Assembly (NCBI GenBank): GCA_965260935.1
Contig: OZ253374.1
Span: 682,001 to 746,000 of the forward strand
Length of the DNA stretch: 64,000 nucleotides
Direction of reading: 5' to 3'
From: JBBROS01 sp965260935
GTDB lineage: Bacteria > Pseudomonadota > Alphaproteobacteria > Acetobacterales > Acetobacteraceae
The notes under the pieces were generated by a model. It did no database searches, was not told the origin of the DNA, and saw nothing but the letters and a program-made list of their open reading frames with translations. Below, piece after piece: positions 53,351-64,000 of this stretch. Each line of letters begins with the position of its first letter. The stretch's first letter is position 1. Both the position numbers and the translations under genes were made by a program.

Positions 53351-55534
53351 ATGAGTTTCACGCCGCATTCCGCCCGCTCGCTTCCAAGCGTCGTCCGCCC
53401 GCCGGCCATCTCGTTCTGTCCGCCGGGCGAGGCGGCGCCTGGCCACCTGGCCGGCATGGCCTGCCCGAACTGCGGCAGTTCGGCTCTCAAGACCATGGTG
53501 CTCGGCGTCGATGTCCAGCTCCCGGACCATCCGTCGAAACACCTGCTCGTGCTCCGTTGCCCATCCTGCTCGGCGCATTTCTACGACAGCCAGATCCCGC
53601 CCGACTACGCCGAGCCAGCCCTGAACGACCGGGGCCGGGTCCCGTTCTACGTGCAGCAGGGCGCAGGCGTCTCGCTGATCACCCGCCCGCTTGCACGCAT
53701 CCGCCGCCCGCACGCCGCCCGATACATGGAGGTCGGTTGCGGCTACGGGTTCGGCCTCGACTTCGCCATCAACACGCTAGGCTGGCAAGGCGTCGGCATC
53801 GACCCGGCCCCGCTCGCCGCCCTCGGGCGCGACGCGCTCAACCTGCCGATCGAATTGCGTTACCTTCGCGATGACGACGAAGCCCGCGGCACGGTCGACA
53901 TCGTCATGGGTTCGGAGGTGATCGAGCACGTCACCTCGCCCACCGCGTTCGTCCGCACGCTTAAGGCGATGCTGAAGCCGGACGGCGTGCTGATCCTGAC
54001 CACGCCAAACGGAGATGACATCGACCGGGCAACGCCGCCCGGGATCATCGTCCCCCTCCTCTCGCCCAGCTTGCACCTCGTCATACAGAACCGGGACAGC
54101 CTTTCCACGCTTCTGAGGAACGCGGGGTTCGGGCACGTGGAGGTCGAGATCGACAGCCACTCCCTCGTCGCCTTCGCCAGCGACGCGCCGCTCGGCCTCG
54201 AGCACGATTCCAGCGTTCTCAGGCGTGTGTTCCGCGACCATCTCCAACGCCGTGCCGCAGCGGTGGACCCTGCGAGCGACCTGCTCCTGGCATTCGCCGC
54301 CCGGGCATTCTGCGAAAGCGTCAACGACGAGGACATGGACGCGGCGGACCGGGCCTGGGCGCTGCTGGTCCCGGCGTGCAGCAAGCGGTTCGGGATCACG
54401 CTCGATTCGCTGACGGCGCTTCCGGCCGAGATTTCCCATTGCTCCCTTGAACGGATGGCGGCGCTGGTCCCGCTGAACCTCGGAGGGCTGCTCTACGCCC
54501 GGGCCATACGCCGGCTTCAAGCGGGCACCCCCCGTTCCTCGCTCGAAGCCCAGTTCAGCTTGGCGGCGGAAGCGTCCGACGCGATGCGTCGCGCGTTGGG
54601 CGAGTTGGCGATGGAGGACGGCCAAACCGAGGACATCGGCTGGACGGCGCGCTCCGAAGCGTTGCTCTGCGCCGCGGAGGCCGGCGATCCGTCCATCGCC
54701 TCCCGCTTCGCAGCCTTGCCTCCAGCGCCAAACGGCGGTGCTGCACGGCGTCGGAGCATCGCTCTACGGGGGCTGGCAAGCCTCGTGAACTCCGGCCACT
54801 ATGCCGAGGCCCATGCGTTCGTGCACGAACTCGCTCTCGACAGCGAGCCGTTCACGGAGAACGGCGCCGATCTGCCGGAAGCTGAGCGCGACGCATTGTT
54901 CTGCCTCGCCGTCCTCGGCACGCGAAAAGGCGCGGATGGCGCTCCCTTCAAGCCCGCGGCGCAAACGCGCGATTGGTTCCGCCGCGTCCGGCTGCAAACC
55001 AAACCGGGGAGCGATCTCTGGTGGGCCTCCCTTCGAGGCGAGGCCGATTCGCTCCAGCAGCTTGGCGAGGGGGACGCCTTGGCCGAGTTGGCGGCGTCGG
55101 CGGCCAGGGAGGAGCCGGACGCGGCCCAGTGGGCGTTGACTGTGCTGGTGAATGCCGGGCAGTACGGCCAGGCCCGGGCGGTGGCGCGCCATTCCGGCTT
55201 CGCGGAGGCCCGGATCAGCCATCCTGACAGCAACCAACCCTTGACCGCCGAGCAGCGCGACGCCGTTTTTTGTCTCGGCGTGCTCGACGTGCAAGCGGAA
55301 CCGGACGGGCGGCCGGCTGGCGAGCCGGCGATGGCGCGCGGCCGTTTCGCCCGCGTGCGGCGGATGTGTCCGGTCGGTTCCGGCCTTTGGCTGGCGTCGC
55401 TCCGGGGCGAGCTGCAAGCCTTGGACATGCTGGACGCGATCGACGAGGCCGCGGCGCTGACTGCCGACGTTCAAGCGGCGAACCCCGAAGTGTCGCTGCC
55501 GCCCGACATCCTGGCTCGCATAGGGCAGGCCTGA
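53351..55534 (+). CDS. Large SAM-dependent methyltransferase with duplicated C-terminal domain
   Basis: A 727-residue protein. Residues 38-73 form a zinc-ribbon-like module (MACPNCGSSALK and LRCPSCSAHFYD). Residues 120-270 are a class I methyltransferase: motif I YMEVGCGYGFGLDFAI, then VGIDPAPL, VIEHVTSPTAF and DGVLILTTPNGDD. The C-terminal half is helical. Two similar units of roughly 110 residues start near 480 (NSGHYAEAHAF) and 601 (NAGQYGQARAV) and share RDALFCLAVL/RDAVFCLGVL and SDLWWASLRGE/SGLWLASLRGE. The repeats look like TPR-type scaffolds. The methyl acceptor is unknown; the setting between ugd and a RgpF-like gene suggests a cell-surface glycan. The start is ATG 53351. Confidence 0.8.
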   Translation: MSFTPHSARSLPSVVRPPAISFCPPGEAAPGHLAGMACPNCGSSALKTMVLGVDVQLPDHPSKHLLVLRCPSCSAHFYDSQIPPDYAEPALNDRGRVPFYVQQGAGVSLITRPLARIRRPHAARYMEVGCGYGFGLDFAINTLGWQGVGIDPAPLAALGRDALNLPIELRYLRDDDEARGTVDIVMGSEVIEHVTSPTAFVRTLKAMLKPDGVLILTTPNGDDIDRATPPGIIVPLLSPSLHLVIQNRDSLSTLLRNAGFGHVEVEIDSHSLVAFASDAPLGLEHDSSVLRRVFRDHLQRRAAAVDPASDLLLAFAARAFCESVNDEDMDAADRAWALLVPACSKRFGITLDSLTALPAEISHCSLERMAALVPLNLGGLLYARAIRRLQAGTPRSSLEAQFSLAAEASDAMRRALGELAMEDGQTEDIGWTARSEALLCAAEAGDPSIASRFAALPPAPNGGAARRRSIALRGLASLVNSGHYAEAHAFVHELALDSEPFTENGADLPEAERDALFCLAVLGTRKGADGAPFKPAAQTRDWFRRVRLQTKPGSDLWWASLRGEADSLQQLGEGDALAELAASAAREEPDAAQWALTVLVNAGQYGQARAVARHSGFAEARISHPDSNQPLTAEQRDAVFCLGVLDVQAEPDGRPAGEPAMARGRFARVRRMCPVGSGLWLASLRGELQALDMLDAIDEAAALTADVQAANPEVSLPPDILARIGQA

Positions 55535-55538
55535 AGCA

Positions 55539-56588
55539 TTGATCCGACGCACGCTCGACGCCGCTGCCCGGAAAGGGTGGCTGGTAACCCGTTACCACAT
55601 TCTCCCGCGGATCGGGCACGAGCTCGTTCGGCGTCGAAGCCCGCAGCAGCTCAACCAACGCTGGCCCGAAGGCGAGATCCCGCTTGGACCAGATGTTTGC
55701 GTGTTCGTTCATTGGGATGGCGCGGGCGAGGTCCGCCCGCACGTCCTGCATCAGGTGCGCAGCCTTGCCGGCGCCGGGCTTTCGGTCGTGTTCGTGACCA
55801 ACGCCGGGTTCTTGCGCCCGGCGGCAATGGAGCAGCTCAAGCTGGTCTGCGCCGGCGTGCTGATACGCCGCAACGTCGGCTATGATTTCGGCGCCTGGCG
55901 GGAAGGCTTCGAGCAACTTTCCCTGCCGCGCCCCAACACAAGACTGGTCGTCATGGCCAACGACAGCGTCTACGGCCCCATCCGGTCGCTTGCGGATCTC
56001 CTTGCCGGCATCGACTTCGAACAAGCCGACGTCTGGGGCTGCACGGAAAGCTGGCAAAGCCGGTACCATCTCCAGTCCTACTTCATGGCGTTCAGCCCCC
56101 GCGTCGTCGCGAGCGATGCCTGGAAGGGCTTCTGGGAGAACGTGCGCCCGACATGGTCGAAGGGCTGGCTTGTCCGCCTCTACGAGGTCGGGTTGACGCA
56201 AACGCTGGTGAAGGCGGGGTTTTCCTGCCGCGCCGTCTGGCCTTACCAGGACCTGATCAAGAACATCGATATCGATTACGTAAGAGACCACAAGGAAGCC
56301 GACGAAGGCCCCAACCTGGCCGACCCGATCGTGCAGGCCCGGCGGCAACACATCCTGCGCCTGCGAGGGGCAGTCGCGGACCGGACGCCGCTCAATCCCA
56401 CCAGCGATCTATGGCGTCAGTTGCTCGCTGCCCGTTTCCCCTTCATCAAGCGCGAGCTGTTGCGCGACAACCCCACCCGGATCGCGGACGTGGGCGAATG
56501 GCAGGACGTGGCGAGCGAGATATCGCAGTGGGGCCTCGAACCCATCGAGCGCGACCTGCAACGGGCGCTGAAAAACCGCACGCCCTAA
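55539..56588 (+). CDS. RgpF-family (rhamnan synthesis F) protein
   Basis: A 349-residue protein. Blocks typical of RgpF are VCVFVHWDGAGEVRPHV, LSVVFVTNAGFL, VLIRRNVGYDFGAWREGF and LVVMANDSVYGPI. SYFMAFSPRVVASDAWKGFW closes the core. RgpF proteins act in assembly of rhamnose-glucose or similar surface polysaccharides and are thought to be glycosyltransferase-like. The start is TTG 55539, four bases after the methyltransferase stop, so both are likely one unit. No membrane segment is evident. Confidence 0.85.
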   Translation: MIRRTLDAAARKGWLVTRYHILPRIGHELVRRRSPQQLNQRWPEGEIPLGPDVCVFVHWDGAGEVRPHVLHQVRSLAGAGLSVVFVTNAGFLRPAAMEQLKLVCAGVLIRRNVGYDFGAWREGFEQLSLPRPNTRLVVMANDSVYGPIRSLADLLAGIDFEQADVWGCTESWQSRYHLQSYFMAFSPRVVASDAWKGFWENVRPTWSKGWLVRLYEVGLTQTLVKAGFSCRAVWPYQDLIKNIDIDYVRDHKEADEGPNLADPIVQARRQHILRLRGAVADRTPLNPTSDLWRQLLAARFPFIKRELLRDNPTRIADVGEWQDVASEISQWGLEPIERDLQRALKNRTP

Positions 56589-56808
56589 CCCAAACGCGTT
56601 CCGCCCCGGCCTGCAAGGCTCGTTCTCGCTTCATGTCAACCCGTGCGGCCGCTTCCGATACGGAGCGCACCGAGGCCGCGCCCCGGTTGATCTAGGCCCT
56701 GAGGGACGTGTAAGAGCAAAATCCCTGAACGAAGCTGAAACCCGAGCGTTGCAGCGCCATCGGCGGCAAGCTATGGCCTGCCGGAACATCAAAGCAAAGG
56801 ATTGTTAC

Positions 56809-56883
56809 GTGAACAACATCATCTACATCGTCGGCCTGGTCGTTGTCGTGATCGCGGTCCTGTCCTTCTTCGGTCTGCGCTGA
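56809..56883 (+). CDS. 24-residue single-span membrane peptide
   Basis: GTG 56809 opens a 24-codon frame ending FFGLR. The body IIYIVGLVVVVIAVLSFFG is one membrane helix with a positive end. AAAGG lies eight bases upstream and a strong stem-loop begins five bases after its stop, giving a compact transcription unit. Very similar tiny proteins are, to my memory, annotated as hypothetical in other alphaproteobacteria. The role is unknown; partners in the membrane are likely. Confidence 0.55.
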   Translation: MNNIIYIVGLVVVVIAVLSFFGLR

Positions 56884-56888
56884 CCGAG

Positions 56889-56909
56889 GGGGCCGGAAAA
56901 ACCGGCCCC
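56889..56909. terminator. Strong hairpin between the membrane peptide gene and recG
   Basis: GGGGCCGG (56889-56896) pairs with CCGGCCCC (56902-56909) across AAAAA. It lies between two convergent genes and could end transcription from both sides. The T-run typical of Rho-independent terminators is missing on the plus-strand side. Confidence 0.6.
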
Positions 56910-56929
56910 GTTCGGCGCATACGGAAAAC

Positions 56930-58978
56930 CTACCCGGCCTCAATCGTCCGCAACTCCGCGCCGCGTCCGAACAAGCGCATCAGGATGTCGATCGCATCCC
57001 GGCGCGGAGCCGCAACCCCATGATCCCGTTCAAGCATAAGCATTGCGTCCTTGCGGGCGATCCGTAACAGCCGTTCGTCACGATCAAGGCTGGCGACGCG
57101 ATAGCCGGGCAACCCGGACTGCCGCTTGCCAAGCAGGTCGCCGCCGCCGCGAAGACGGAAGTCCTCGTCAGCGATCCTGAACCCGTCATCGGTGTCCCGC
57201 AACAGCGCCAAACGCTGCCGCATCGTGTCGCTCAAGCCGTCGTCGTGCAGCAGCAGGCAGTAGCTCCGCGCGCCGCCGCGCCCGACGCGCCCTCGCAGTT
57301 GGTGCAACTGGGCCAGGCCAAAGCGCTCGGCATGCTCGATCACCATGACGCTGGCTTCCGGAACATCGACGCCGACCTCGATCACCGTTGTCGCAACCAG
57401 CAAACGGAACGACCCGGCCGCGAACCCGGCGAGCGCCGCGTCGCGCACGGATGCGTCGAGCTGCCCGTGGGCAAGCCCGACAACGCCCCCGAACCGCTCA
57501 ACCAGAACGGCGAAGCGGGCCTCGGCGGCGGCAATGTCCACGAGCTCGCTCTCGCTGACCATGGGGCAAACCCAATAAACGCGCTCGCCGCGGCCAAGCG
57601 CCCGGGCGATGCCGTCAACCACGCCGTTCAACGTCGAGAGCGAGTGGATCGTGGTCCGGATCGGCTGCCGTCCGGCGGGCTTGTCGGTCAGGCGGCTGAC
57701 ATCCATCTCGCCCCACTGCGTCAGCAGCAACGACCGCGGGATCGGCGTCGCGGTCATGACCAGGGTGTCCGTGTGCGCGCCCTTGCCGCCCAGCGTCATG
57801 CGCTGCTCAACCCCGAACCGGTGCTGCTCGTCGATCACGGCCAAGGCGAGATCCCGGTACTCGACGGCGTCCTGGAACAGGGCATGGGTCCCCACCACCA
57901 GCGGGAGCCGCCCGTTGGCCAGGCCGAGCAAAACCGGGCGGCGCTCCAGCCCCTTGACCGAGCCGGTCAGCAGCCCGACCGGCACGGGCGAGAGCGCCGA
58001 GAGCGTCCGGTGGTGCTGCTTGGCAAGCACCTCGGTCGGCGCCATCAGCGCCGCCTGCCGCCCAGCCTCCGCCGCCCGGAGCATCGCCATCAGCGCCACG
58101 AACGTCTTGCCGGAGCCGACATCGCCTTGCAGCAGGCGAAGCATCCGCTGCGGTGCCGCCAGGTCGCGGTCGATCTCCTCCAGCGCCCGCGTTTGCGAGG
58201 GGGTCGGCGCATGGCCGAACCGTTGCAGGGCCTGGGCGCGGAGCCGCCCGTCGCCCTCGGTCGGGCGGCCCGCCCGGGCACGCTTGAGCGTCCGCGCCAA
58301 CGCCATCGCGAGCTGGTGGGCGAGAAGCTCGTCGTAGGCAAGCCGCGCCCGGGCGGCGTTGCCGGGCATCTCGTCCGGAAAATGCACCTGCCGCAACGCA
58401 TCACGGAAACCAGGCCAGTTCTCGCGCCTTACGAGCGCCGGATCGTGCCATTCCGGCAGCTCGGGAACCAGGCCGACCGCCTGGCGCAGAACAAACCGGA
58501 GCTGGCTGGGGAACAGCCCGGCCGTCAGCGGCCAAACCGGGTCGATGCCCGGCAGCAGCCCGGCCTTCTCGGCCGGCAGCACGTGGTCGGGCTTCGGCAG
58601 CGTCGCGCGGTCGTTGAACCGGTCCACCTTGCCGGAAACGACCAGGTTCCGCCCCGGCGCGAAAACCTGCGGCGGACGCGCGAAGTAAACCAGGTCGATG
58701 AAGCCGCTCGGGTCCCGGCAACTGATCCGCCAAGGCCGCCCCTTCGCGCCCGGCGCGTCGATGCGGACCACTTCGAGAGCCAGGGTCGCGACCTGGCCAG
58801 GCAGGGCGTCAACGACGCGCGGGCGGAAGCGGCGGTCAACATAGCTTTCCGGCAGGTGAAGCAGCAGATCGACCACGCGCCCGCCGCCGGCAACCCGGGC
58901 CAGCTTCTCGCCCAATGCCGCGCCAACGCCGTTCAGCGCGGTGACCGGTTGGAAAAGCGGGGAAAGCAGGTCGTCCAA
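56930..58978 (-). CDS. recG: ATP-dependent DNA helicase RecG
   Basis: A 682-residue RecG. The N-terminal wedge contains ALNGVGAALGEKLARV and DLLLHLPESYVDRR. The helicase core has QGDVGSGKTFVALMAML, APTEVLAKQHHRTL, LAVIDEQHRFGVEQR (DEQH box) and TATPIPRSLLLT. The second RecA-like domain has VATTVIEVGVDVPEASVMV and QLRGRVGRGG. The C-terminal hook includes FRLRGGGDLLGKRQSGLPGY. It remodels stalled replication forks. The ATG at 58978 is the family start. It diverges from sdhE with 71 bases between. Confidence 0.96.
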   Translation of the reverse strand: MDDLLSPLFQPVTALNGVGAALGEKLARVAGGGRVVDLLLHLPESYVDRRFRPRVVDALPGQVATLALEVVRIDAPGAKGRPWRISCRDPSGFIDLVYFARPPQVFAPGRNLVVSGKVDRFNDRATLPKPDHVLPAEKAGLLPGIDPVWPLTAGLFPSQLRFVLRQAVGLVPELPEWHDPALVRRENWPGFRDALRQVHFPDEMPGNAARARLAYDELLAHQLAMALARTLKRARAGRPTEGDGRLRAQALQRFGHAPTPSQTRALEEIDRDLAAPQRMLRLLQGDVGSGKTFVALMAMLRAAEAGRQAALMAPTEVLAKQHHRTLSALSPVPVGLLTGSVKGLERRPVLLGLANGRLPLVVGTHALFQDAVEYRDLALAVIDEQHRFGVEQRMTLGGKGAHTDTLVMTATPIPRSLLLTQWGEMDVSRLTDKPAGRQPIRTTIHSLSTLNGVVDGIARALGRGERVYWVCPMVSESELVDIAAAEARFAVLVERFGGVVGLAHGQLDASVRDAALAGFAAGSFRLLVATTVIEVGVDVPEASVMVIEHAERFGLAQLHQLRGRVGRGGARSYCLLLHDDGLSDTMRQRLALLRDTDDGFRIADEDFRLRGGGDLLGKRQSGLPGYRVASLDRDERLLRIARKDAMLMLERDHGVAAPRRDAIDILMRLFGRGAELRTIEAG

Positions 58979-59049
58979 GTTGCGTCGGGGCCGGGCTGAC
59001 AGGTTCGGAGCTGCGGCCTATATGACAGTCCCAATCCAGGGACCAGAGC

Positions 59050-59336
59050 GTGCTTGAGCCAAACCGAGACGACCAGGCGGTTCGCCGCCGACGCATCCTG
59101 TTCCGCGCCACGCATCGCGGCACGTACGAGAACGACATCCTGATCGGCGGTTTCGTCCGCGCCCGCCTGGAGCAATGGGGCACGGCCGAGCTCGACGCCA
59201 TCGAGGCGGTGATGGAGTTGCCGGACGCCTGGCTCGCCGATTGGCTCACCGGCCGCGCGCCGATCCCCCAAGCGCACGACCAACCGATGCTGCGGGCGAT
59301 CAGGGCCGCCGCCGAGGCTGGCGAAGGCCATCGCCG

Positions 59337-59340
<4 letters not shown>
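59050..59340 (+). CDS. sdhE: Succinate dehydrogenase assembly factor SdhE
   Basis: A 96-residue protein with the family core RRRILFRATHRGTYENDILI, containing the RGxxE motif (RGTYE) that contacts the flavoprotein, and ELPDAWLADWLTGRAP. SdhE helps attach FAD covalently to SdhA. GTG 59050 is the start. It overlaps mfd by four bases, an arrangement common in alphaproteobacteria, and recG is divergent. Confidence 0.92.
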
Positions 59341-62777
<3,437 letters not shown>

Positions 62778-62829
62778 GCGTCATGGGCCAAAGCGTGCCG
62801 GCGCGCCGCCGCGGACCGGCAATGCCGGC

Positions 62830-63075
62830 TCAGCGCATTGAAGGCTCTGTCGAATTGCACTGGCCAGGCCGGTCCCCCGGATGCGAGGCTGCCGCACAGG
62901 CCGCAATCAACGCGGCCTGAACGACCACCCGTACCAGGGGAGGAACGCCATCATCCGGTTGGTTCGCCGAGCCGAGCCGAGCCGATGAGCAGGCCCCGGT
63001 CGCAAGGCACAAAACAAGGATCAGCGGCCCTGAGACCGGGCGGAAGCATCGCAAGTCGTTCGCGCGTCTGGCCAC
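62830..63075 (-). CDS. Candidate small lipoprotein, 81 residues
   Basis: The GTG at 63075 opens a frame with a basic start, a hydrophobic stretch (PLILVLCLATG) and a cysteine in ATGACSS that could be lipidated, followed by a polar region. A second weakly hydrophobic stretch, VRVVVQAALIAACAAA, lies near residues 48-63. No family is recognised and the ribosome site is weak (AGG). In GC-rich DNA such frames arise by chance, so this remains tentative. Confidence 0.3.
   Translation of the reverse strand: MARRANDLRCFRPVSGPLILVLCLATGACSSARLGSANQPDDGVPPLVRVVVQAALIAACAAASHPGDRPGQCNSTEPSMR
62966..62985. repeat. (GCCGA)4 pentanucleotide repeat
   Basis: Four tandem GCCGA units fall inside the candidate lipoprotein, just after its cysteine. 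Slippage by one unit would shift the frame. With only four copies, instability is uncertain. Confidence 0.7.
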
Positions 63076-63225
63076 GACGCAAGCCTATTTGTTTCGTACC
63101 GCGAAGGCCACTAAATTCGCCTGAACGCGACTGTTGAGAACCAAACCGGCCGATGCCGCTTTCGTGGGCCAGGGGATCAGGTATGAAGGCAGGCGCATCG
63201 GTCCGAAGCGGAGGCGGACACAACC

Positions 63226-63807
63226 ATGGCGGCGGCAGGAGGGCTACGGCAGGTGGCGGACGGGGGTTCGAGGGTGCAGGGATCGGCGATCCTGAACCTG
63301 CCCAACGTGATCACCTTCGCGCGCATCTGCGCCGTGCCGCTGGCGATCTGGCTGGTGCTGCACCGGCACATGGCCGCCGCCTTCGGCCTGTTCGCCCTGG
63401 CGGGCATCTCCGACGCGGTCGACGGCTGGCTCGCCCGCCGCCGCGGCGGAACAGCGCTCGGCGCGATGATGGACCCGCTGGCCGACAAGGCCCTGCTGAT
63501 CGGCATGTTCGTCACCCTCGCGGTGGAAAAGGTCCTGCCCGACTGGCTGGCCATGCTGGTGGTGTTCCGCGACGTGGTCATCGTCGGCGGCGTCCTCACC
63601 CTCTGGCTGACAAGCACGCCGGTCAAGATCAAGCCGCTGCTCGTCTCCAAGCTGAACACGGCGCTGCAACTGCTGCTGGTCGGCCTCGCTTTGCTGCTGA
63701 CCGGCTTCGGACTCCAAGCGCCCTGGCTGCTGACGGCGCTGACCTGGGCCGTCGCCGCCACCACGCTGGGCTCGGGCGCAGCCTACGTGGCGAAGGTGGT
63801 CCGCTGA
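63226..63807 (+). CDS. CDP-alcohol phosphatidyltransferase (PgsA-like)
   Basis: A 193-residue membrane enzyme. LNLPNVITFARICAVPLAIW is the usual first helix. The catalytic CDP-alcohol motif is complete: DGWLARRRGGTALGAMMD with PLADK, i.e. D-G-x2-A-R-x8-G-x3-D-x3-D. Four or five further helices follow. It transfers a phosphatidyl group from CDP-diacylglycerol to an alcohol such as glycerol-3-phosphate. It may be the cardiolipin/phosphatidylglycerol branch or an uncharacterised paralogue. ATG 63226 has GGAGGCGG upstream. The stop overlaps the next ATG by one base. Confidence 0.9.
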   Translation: MAAAGGLRQVADGGSRVQGSAILNLPNVITFARICAVPLAIWLVLHRHMAAAFGLFALAGISDAVDGWLARRRGGTALGAMMDPLADKALLIGMFVTLAVEKVLPDWLAMLVVFRDVVIVGGVLTLWLTSTPVKIKPLLVSKLNTALQLLLVGLALLLTGFGLQAPWLLTALTWAVAATTLGSGAAYVAKVVR

Positions 63808-64000
63808 TGGCGGACATGCCGCCCGGCAACGAAACCGTGCTGATCGTCGAGCCGCAGAACGCGACCCGCGCGCAGCGGCTCGCCCTCTTGGCCGGGCTGC
63901 TGCTGGCGCTCTACGTGGCGCTCTACCTGTTCAACTCGATCCTGCTGCCCTTCGTCGCCGCGGCGGGCATCGCCTACTTCCTCGATCCGCCAACCACGCG
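63807..64000 (+). CDS. AI-2E family transporter, N-terminal part
   Basis: The frame starts at ATG 63807 and runs off the window after 64 complete codons. ALLAGLLLALYVALYLFNSI is a membrane helix and LPFVAAAGIAYFLDPPTTR matches the conserved start of AI-2E/PerM-type permeases (LPFIxGxxxAYxLDP). In alphaproteobacteria the same pair of genes is commonly followed by a DnaA-like regulator (HdaA). Only the first helices are present. Confidence 0.75.
   Translation, partial: MADMPPGNETVLIVEPQNATRAQRLALLAGLLLALYVALYLFNSILLPFVAAAGIAYFLDPPTT

Larger units (their letters stand above)
62778..63225. other. Intergenic region with one doubtful small gene
   Basis: About 450 bases between mfd and a phosphatidyltransferase gene. 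The only frame with gene-like features is a minus-strand lipoprotein candidate at 62830-63075. The rest holds nothing recognisable apart from a GGAGGCGG ribosome site at about 63210 for the following gene. Confidence 0.5.

Overview
The window is high-GC, densely packed DNA that reads as the chromosome of an alphaproteobacterium, most likely in or near the Rhodospirillales/Acetobacteraceae. Reasons: a CtrA-type regulator divergent from fliI-fliJ, an aroE-coaE-dnaQ cluster with secB close by, an sdhE-mfd pair beside recG, a CDP-alcohol phosphatidyltransferase followed by an AI-2E-type permease gene, and a ligase-associated exonuclease/ATP-dependent ligase pair. This lineage call is inference from gene content; no marker-gene search was run.

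Layout. 0-6.5 kb: end of a histidine phosphatase, a small coiled-coil membrane protein, and a minus-strand RND efflux operon whose adaptor gene is fused in frame behind a complete TetR repressor. 6.6-10.7 kb: polA, a zf-CHCC zinc-finger gene and a lipoprotein hydrolase. 10.7-12.2 kb: tRNA-Arg(CCG) followed by a scar made of a truncated type I methylase gene (hsdM) and an IS3-type transposase fragment. 12.2-17.3 kb: a sugar-type ABC transporter, a consensus TGTGA-N6-TCACA palindrome and an unrecognised membrane protein. 17.4-22 kb: aroE-coaE-dnaQ, two small membrane proteins, a PaiB-like protein, a hairpin-fronted small ORF and secB. 22.4-33.1 kb: a five-gene peptide ABC transporter and a branched-chain amino acid ABC transporter in which LivM and LivG are one protein. 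33.2-41.7 kb: DNA ligase/exonuclease, HtrA protease, HflK-HflC, Mrp and an isoaspartyl peptidase preceded by a vestige of an ABC ATPase gene. 42-49 kb: tRNA-Ala(GGC), an acyltransferase, a coupled pair of polyol-type dehydrogenases and two divergent GH13 enzymes. 49-56.6 kb: the CtrA-like regulator, fliI-fliJ, UDP-glucose dehydrogenase, a large methyltransferase and a RgpF-like protein, which suggests a flagellum/surface-glycan neighbourhood. 56.8-64 kb: a 24-residue membrane peptide gene, recG, sdhE, mfd, a phosphatidyltransferase and the start of an AI-2E-type permease.

Many genes overlap by ATGA, GTGA or TGATG, indicating translational coupling inside operons (RND pair, aroE-coaE-dnaQ, both ABC importers, ligase/exonuclease, hflK-hflC, the dehydrogenase pair, sdhE-mfd).

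The most unusual items are the TetR-adaptor fusion with a palindrome at its start codon, the CtrA-like regulator that keeps its phosphoacceptor but has lost both switch residues, the TGTGA-N6-TCACA palindrome in front of an unknown membrane protein, the hairpin that covers the ribosome site of a small membrane ORF, and the glycan-type genes placed behind fliJ. No CRISPR array, rRNA or intact mobile element was seen.
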